Shown here: piece by piece, positions 61,416-64,000 of the stretch
Numbering within the stretch: position 1 is the first letter of the stretch
How the letters are laid out: each line of letters begins with the position of its first letter
Origin: Oceanobacillus zhaokaii
GTDB lineage: Bacteria > Bacillota > Bacilli > Bacillales > Amphibacillaceae
NCBI RefSeq assembly: GCF_003352005.1
Contig: NZ_CP024848.1
Coordinates: 1,001,001-1,065,000 of the forward strand
Reading direction: 5' to 3'
DNA length: 64,000 nt
Notes under the pieces: generated by a model
Database searches by the model: none
Seen by the model: only the letters and a program-made list of their open reading frames with translations
What the model was told of the DNA's origin: nothing
Position numbers and translations under genes: made by a program

Positions 61416-62219
61416 ATGAAAAACATGAAGCATGTTCTCGCCTTACTTATTACAATCCTTATAATTTTGACACTGCCACTAACCATTTTTGCGGAAGAAA
61501 AAGCGAAAACGAAAGTAGACGCATTTGAAATACCAAGTCATGTACTAAACATATCAAAAGAAAATACTTTTCCTAATTCATCAGAAGATCAAGAAATAAT
61601 GGAGCCGAGCGAGCTGACACAGGAATTAATAGACGGAGTTAAAGTAGCTATTGAAAATCCAGATTTAATTAAAATGCTCAATGAAACCTCGATAAAGCCT
61701 TCACCAGTAGGAATTGGTTATCGAGGCATGATATATCTTGGACGGTGGCCATTAAATTATGACTCAAAAGAGACAACCATAAATTGGGAATATCAACCAA
61801 TAAATACGAACGAACTAAATAATCTTGGTGGAAATGTGAATCAGGAAATGAACTATATCCAACAGAATCAAAAGGAAATAAAGGGTGCGCTAACGAATAA
61901 AGTTGCTAATCCAGAGGAAGTAAAAAAAATGATGCTCTTAAAATCAGCAGAAAAGACAAAACTGCCTCTTGCATATGCTAGTACGATTGGCGGCAATACA
62001 AAAAAGAATAATAAATACGTTGTCCCAGTGAATAAATATGGTTATCTACATGCATTTGCACCAGCGGTAAATGAAAAAGGACAGGTTACCTTTGGAGAAG
62101 TTTACATTGAATTAAAAGGTACAAAAAAACATCTTGTCATCAAGAATGTAACAAAGCAGGGAATTGGTGCATGGATCCCAATTCAAGATCATGTTTCATT
62201 TTCATACCAACTGAAGTAA
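61416..62219 (+). CDS. yfkD: YfkD family exported protein
   Basis: A 267-residue protein with a signal peptide or anchor (residues 6-27, ending IFAEEKA) and a soluble extracytoplasmic part. The size, the IPSHVLNISKENTFPNSSEDQE start of the mature part and the GYRGMIYLGRWPLNY segment fit the YfkD family of bacilli. Function unknown; B. subtilis yfkD is a general-stress gene. AGAGAGGGA precedes the ATG. Divergent from yfkF. Confidence 0.88.
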   Translation: MKNMKHVLALLITILIILTLPLTIFAEEKAKTKVDAFEIPSHVLNISKENTFPNSSEDQEIMEPSELTQELIDGVKVAIENPDLIKMLNETSIKPSPVGIGYRGMIYLGRWPLNYDSKETTINWEYQPINTNELNNLGGNVNQEMNYIQQNQKEIKGALTNKVANPEEVKKMMLLKSAEKTKLPLAYASTIGGNTKKNNKYVVPVNKYGYLHAFAPAVNEKGQVTFGEVYIELKGTKKHLVIKNVTKQGIGAWIPIQDHVSFSYQLK

Positions 62220-62222
62220 TAG

Positions 62223-62253
62223 ACAAAACTCTGTAATTATATTACAGAGTTTG
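62223..62253 (+). terminator. Terminator after yfkD
   Basis: AAACTCTGTAAT / ATTACAGAGTTT with a 3-base loop and a T-rich tail. Confidence 0.85.
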
Positions 62254-62397
62254 TTGTGTTTAGATGGATATGACGTTATATCAATCCCTATCCTGTAGCT
62301 GAACCCGGAAATGATAAAAGGTCTTGAAAAAAATCCTTTAATGCTTTATTATAGTAAAGTATTAAAGTTATCGACAGCATGAAAGGGGAAGCATGAA

Positions 62398-63708
62398 ATG
62401 GAATGGGTTGTTTTAGTTTCCGTTTTAGTAATGATTATACTTAGTTTACTTCGAGTAAACGTTATAATAGCGATTATTGCTGCAGCAATAATTGCAGGTC
62501 TAATGTCTGGTTTATCAATCACAGAATCAATTGAAATGCTCGTTAGTGGAATGGGAGGGTCAGCTAATACAGCGCTGAGCTACATTTTATTAGGTGCATT
62601 CGCAGTTGCAATTAGTTATACAGGTATCATGACGATGTTAGTTAAATATTTGATTCGCGTCTTAACAGGGAAGAAAACGATGCTACTACTCGTTATAGCA
62701 GGTGTTGCCTGCCTATCGCAAAACCTTGTGCCAATCCACATTGCATTTATTCCAATTTTAATTCCGCCATTATTAAAATTATTTGATAAAATGCGTATCG
62801 ATCGCCGTGCAGTTGCAGTTGCGCTAACATTTGGCTTAAAGACACCATACATTATGATTCCAGCAGGTTTCGGACTTATATTCTATGGAATTATTAAAGA
62901 AGGTATGGAAAGTAGTGGGGTAGCAATAACGATAGGAGAGATCACGAAGGCAATGTTTATTCCTGGACTTGGGATGATCTTCGGTCTATTAGTTGCTATT
63001 TTTATCACCTATCGTAAGGAACGAGATGCAATTCCAGGCGCTGGCGGAATAGTTCCGACCAATATTAAAGAGGAAGATACGGTTGTTACATTTAATAAGA
63101 AGCATTTATTCACGCTCGTCGCCATTCTTGGTTCCTTTATTGTTCAAATCATCACCGATAATCTAATTGTTGGTGCATTAACTGGTTTACTATTACTATT
63201 CTTATTTCTCGTCATTCCATTCCGTAAAGGGGATCAAGTAATGACAGAGGGAATCGGAATGATGGGGACCATCGCATTTGTAATGTTAGTCGCATCAGGT
63301 TACGGTATGATTTTGCAAGAAACTGGCGCTGTAACAGCACTTGTCGACGTATCGTCCGGCTTGCTAGGTGACAATCAAGCCCTAATTGCTTTTATTCTTT
63401 TATTAGTTGGGTTGCTTGTAACGCTTGGAATTGGCTCATCATTTGGAACGGTTCCGATTATTGCAGCGCTTTATGTGCCTATCTGTGCTGCGGCAGGTTT
63501 TTCACCATTAGCAATTGCTGCCCTTATCGGTACTGCCGGAGCACTTGGGGATGCAGGTTCACCTGCGTCAGATAGTACGCTTGGACCGACAGCAGGATTA
63601 AACGCAGACGGAAAGCATAACCATATATGGGATACTTGTGTTCCAACCTTTATTCATTTTAATATTCCATTGTTTATCTTTGGCTGGGTTGCAGCATTAA
63701 TTTTATAG
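62398..63708 (+). CDS. Na+/H+ antiporter family protein (YuiF-like)
   Basis: A 436-residue membrane protein with about 11 helices from the ion-transporter superfamily: an N-terminal Na+/H+ antiporter-2 region (VNVIIAIIAAAIIAGLMSGLS) and a C-terminal NhaC-like domain. Motifs are CLSQNLVPIHIAFIPILIPPLL, IGSSFGTVPIIAALYVP and GALGDAGSPASDSTLGPTAGL; the last is the counterpart of GDHCSPISDTT in NhaC. Some members carry amino acids instead of protons. An AAAGGGGAAG ribosome site precedes the ATG. The pdaA gene follows after 51 bases on the same strand. Confidence 0.88.
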   Translation: MEWVVLVSVLVMIILSLLRVNVIIAIIAAAIIAGLMSGLSITESIEMLVSGMGGSANTALSYILLGAFAVAISYTGIMTMLVKYLIRVLTGKKTMLLLVIAGVACLSQNLVPIHIAFIPILIPPLLKLFDKMRIDRRAVAVALTFGLKTPYIMIPAGFGLIFYGIIKEGMESSGVAITIGEITKAMFIPGLGMIFGLLVAIFITYRKERDAIPGAGGIVPTNIKEEDTVVTFNKKHLFTLVAILGSFIVQIITDNLIVGALTGLLLLFLFLVIPFRKGDQVMTEGIGMMGTIAFVMLVASGYGMILQETGAVTALVDVSSGLLGDNQALIAFILLLVGLLVTLGIGSSFGTVPIIAALYVPICAAAGFSPLAIAALIGTAGALGDAGSPASDSTLGPTAGLNADGKHNHIWDTCVPTFIHFNIPLFIFGWVAALIL

Positions 63709-63759
63709 CATAATTTCCATTAAGATAGGACAAGGTAAGAAGAAAATAGGTGGGTTGTT

Positions 63760-64000
63760 ATGGATAAAAAAAATAGTGCATCGATCATTTATCTTCTTAT
63801 CTTCAGTCTTATTTTCCTTAGCCCTGTTCAAGTAGCGGCAGGTGGATTTGGCTGGGGTTATATGAAAAATAACGAACATAAAACTCCGGAAATCGGTAAG
63901 TATCAAGAAATGCTCGCAAAATATGGAGCATACTATGTCGATCATTCCGGAGATAAGGTCGTTTATCTAACATTTGATAATGGGTATGAGAATGGATTTA
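63760..64000 (+). CDS. pdaA: Polysaccharide deacetylase PdaA, 3' part missing
   Basis: The first 80 residues of an exported carbohydrate esterase family 4 enzyme. Signal peptide is about residues 1-26 (ending VQVAA). The NodB domain begins with VVYLTFDNGYENGF, where the Asp is the catalytic base and the Asn-Gly-Tyr-Glu variant is specific for PdaA. PdaA deacetylates N-acetylmuramic acid in the spore cortex, the step before muramic-delta-lactam formation needed for germination. So the organism is a spore former. AGGTGG lies 6 bases before the ATG; the window ends inside the gene. Confidence 0.93.
   Translation, partial: MDKKNSASIIYLLIFSLIFLSPVQVAAGGFGWGYMKNNEHKTPEIGKYQEMLAKYGAYYVDHSGDKVVYLTFDNGYENGF

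Overview
The window is chromosomal DNA from a low-GC, Gram-positive spore former of the Bacillaceae. The gene set and order (yvfRS, yojNO, mreBH, yfkJIH/F/D, pdaA, pfeT) resemble Bacillus subtilis. Several Na+-coupled transporters, ddh and imperfect intergenic repeats would fit a halotolerant genus such as Oceanobacillus or Virgibacillus; the genus is an inference. No rRNA, tRNA, CRISPR array, prophage or intact insertion sequence was seen. Starts were chosen by Shine-Dalgarno spacing, so many differ from the longest open frame, and TTG/GTG starts are common.

Left part (1-24.9 kb): an RND efflux pump cut by the window edge with an operator-like palindrome in its promoter; small membrane proteins; a YvfRS-type ABC exporter; pdxS co-transcribed with a short-chain dehydrogenase instead of pdxT and divergent from a MocR-type pdxR; speD; the yojN/yojO MoxR-VWA pair; ddh with a ClbS-like gene; a MATE exporter; an EIIC-like membrane protein behind a structured leader with a cre-like box; a YugF-like hydrolase; a chemoreceptor; a pseudouridine synthase and a DmpA-type peptidase.

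Middle (25-46.7 kb): an FMN riboswitch drives ribE-ribB-ribH, with no ribD and no ribA domain. A panG-panB-panC-panD cluster follows, with a frameshifted panD tail. Then come two convergent blocks that together look like a lysine/glutarate degradation region. One is NhaC-type transporter, aldehyde dehydrogenase, lysine 6-dehydrogenase-like protein and DUF3870. The other is CoA-transferase, glutaryl-CoA dehydrogenase-like protein and semialdehyde dehydrogenase. The second block has a strong promoter overlapped by a near-perfect cre box and a leader containing an intrinsic terminator.

Right part (46.8-64 kb): a decayed zone of small genes and degenerate repeats; a chloramphenicol phosphotransferase-like kinase; mreBH with a SigI-like promoter; a YkwD-type CAP protein; glutaminase; an SRAP protein; yfkJ-yfkI-yfkH; the P1B-4 ATPase pfeT with a near-perfect PerR box; an amino-acid ABC transporter pair without ATPase; yfkF, yfkD, an antiporter and the start of pdaA.

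Three copies of a ~130-190 bp GC-rich repeat (13.9, 51.5 and 56.0 kb) and a different 210 bp element with inverted ends (22.6 kb) lie between genes. The best candidates for undescribed biology are the attenuated, cre-controlled glutarate operon leader, the EIIC-gene leader RNA, and the unusual operon partners of pdxS and of the FMN riboswitch.
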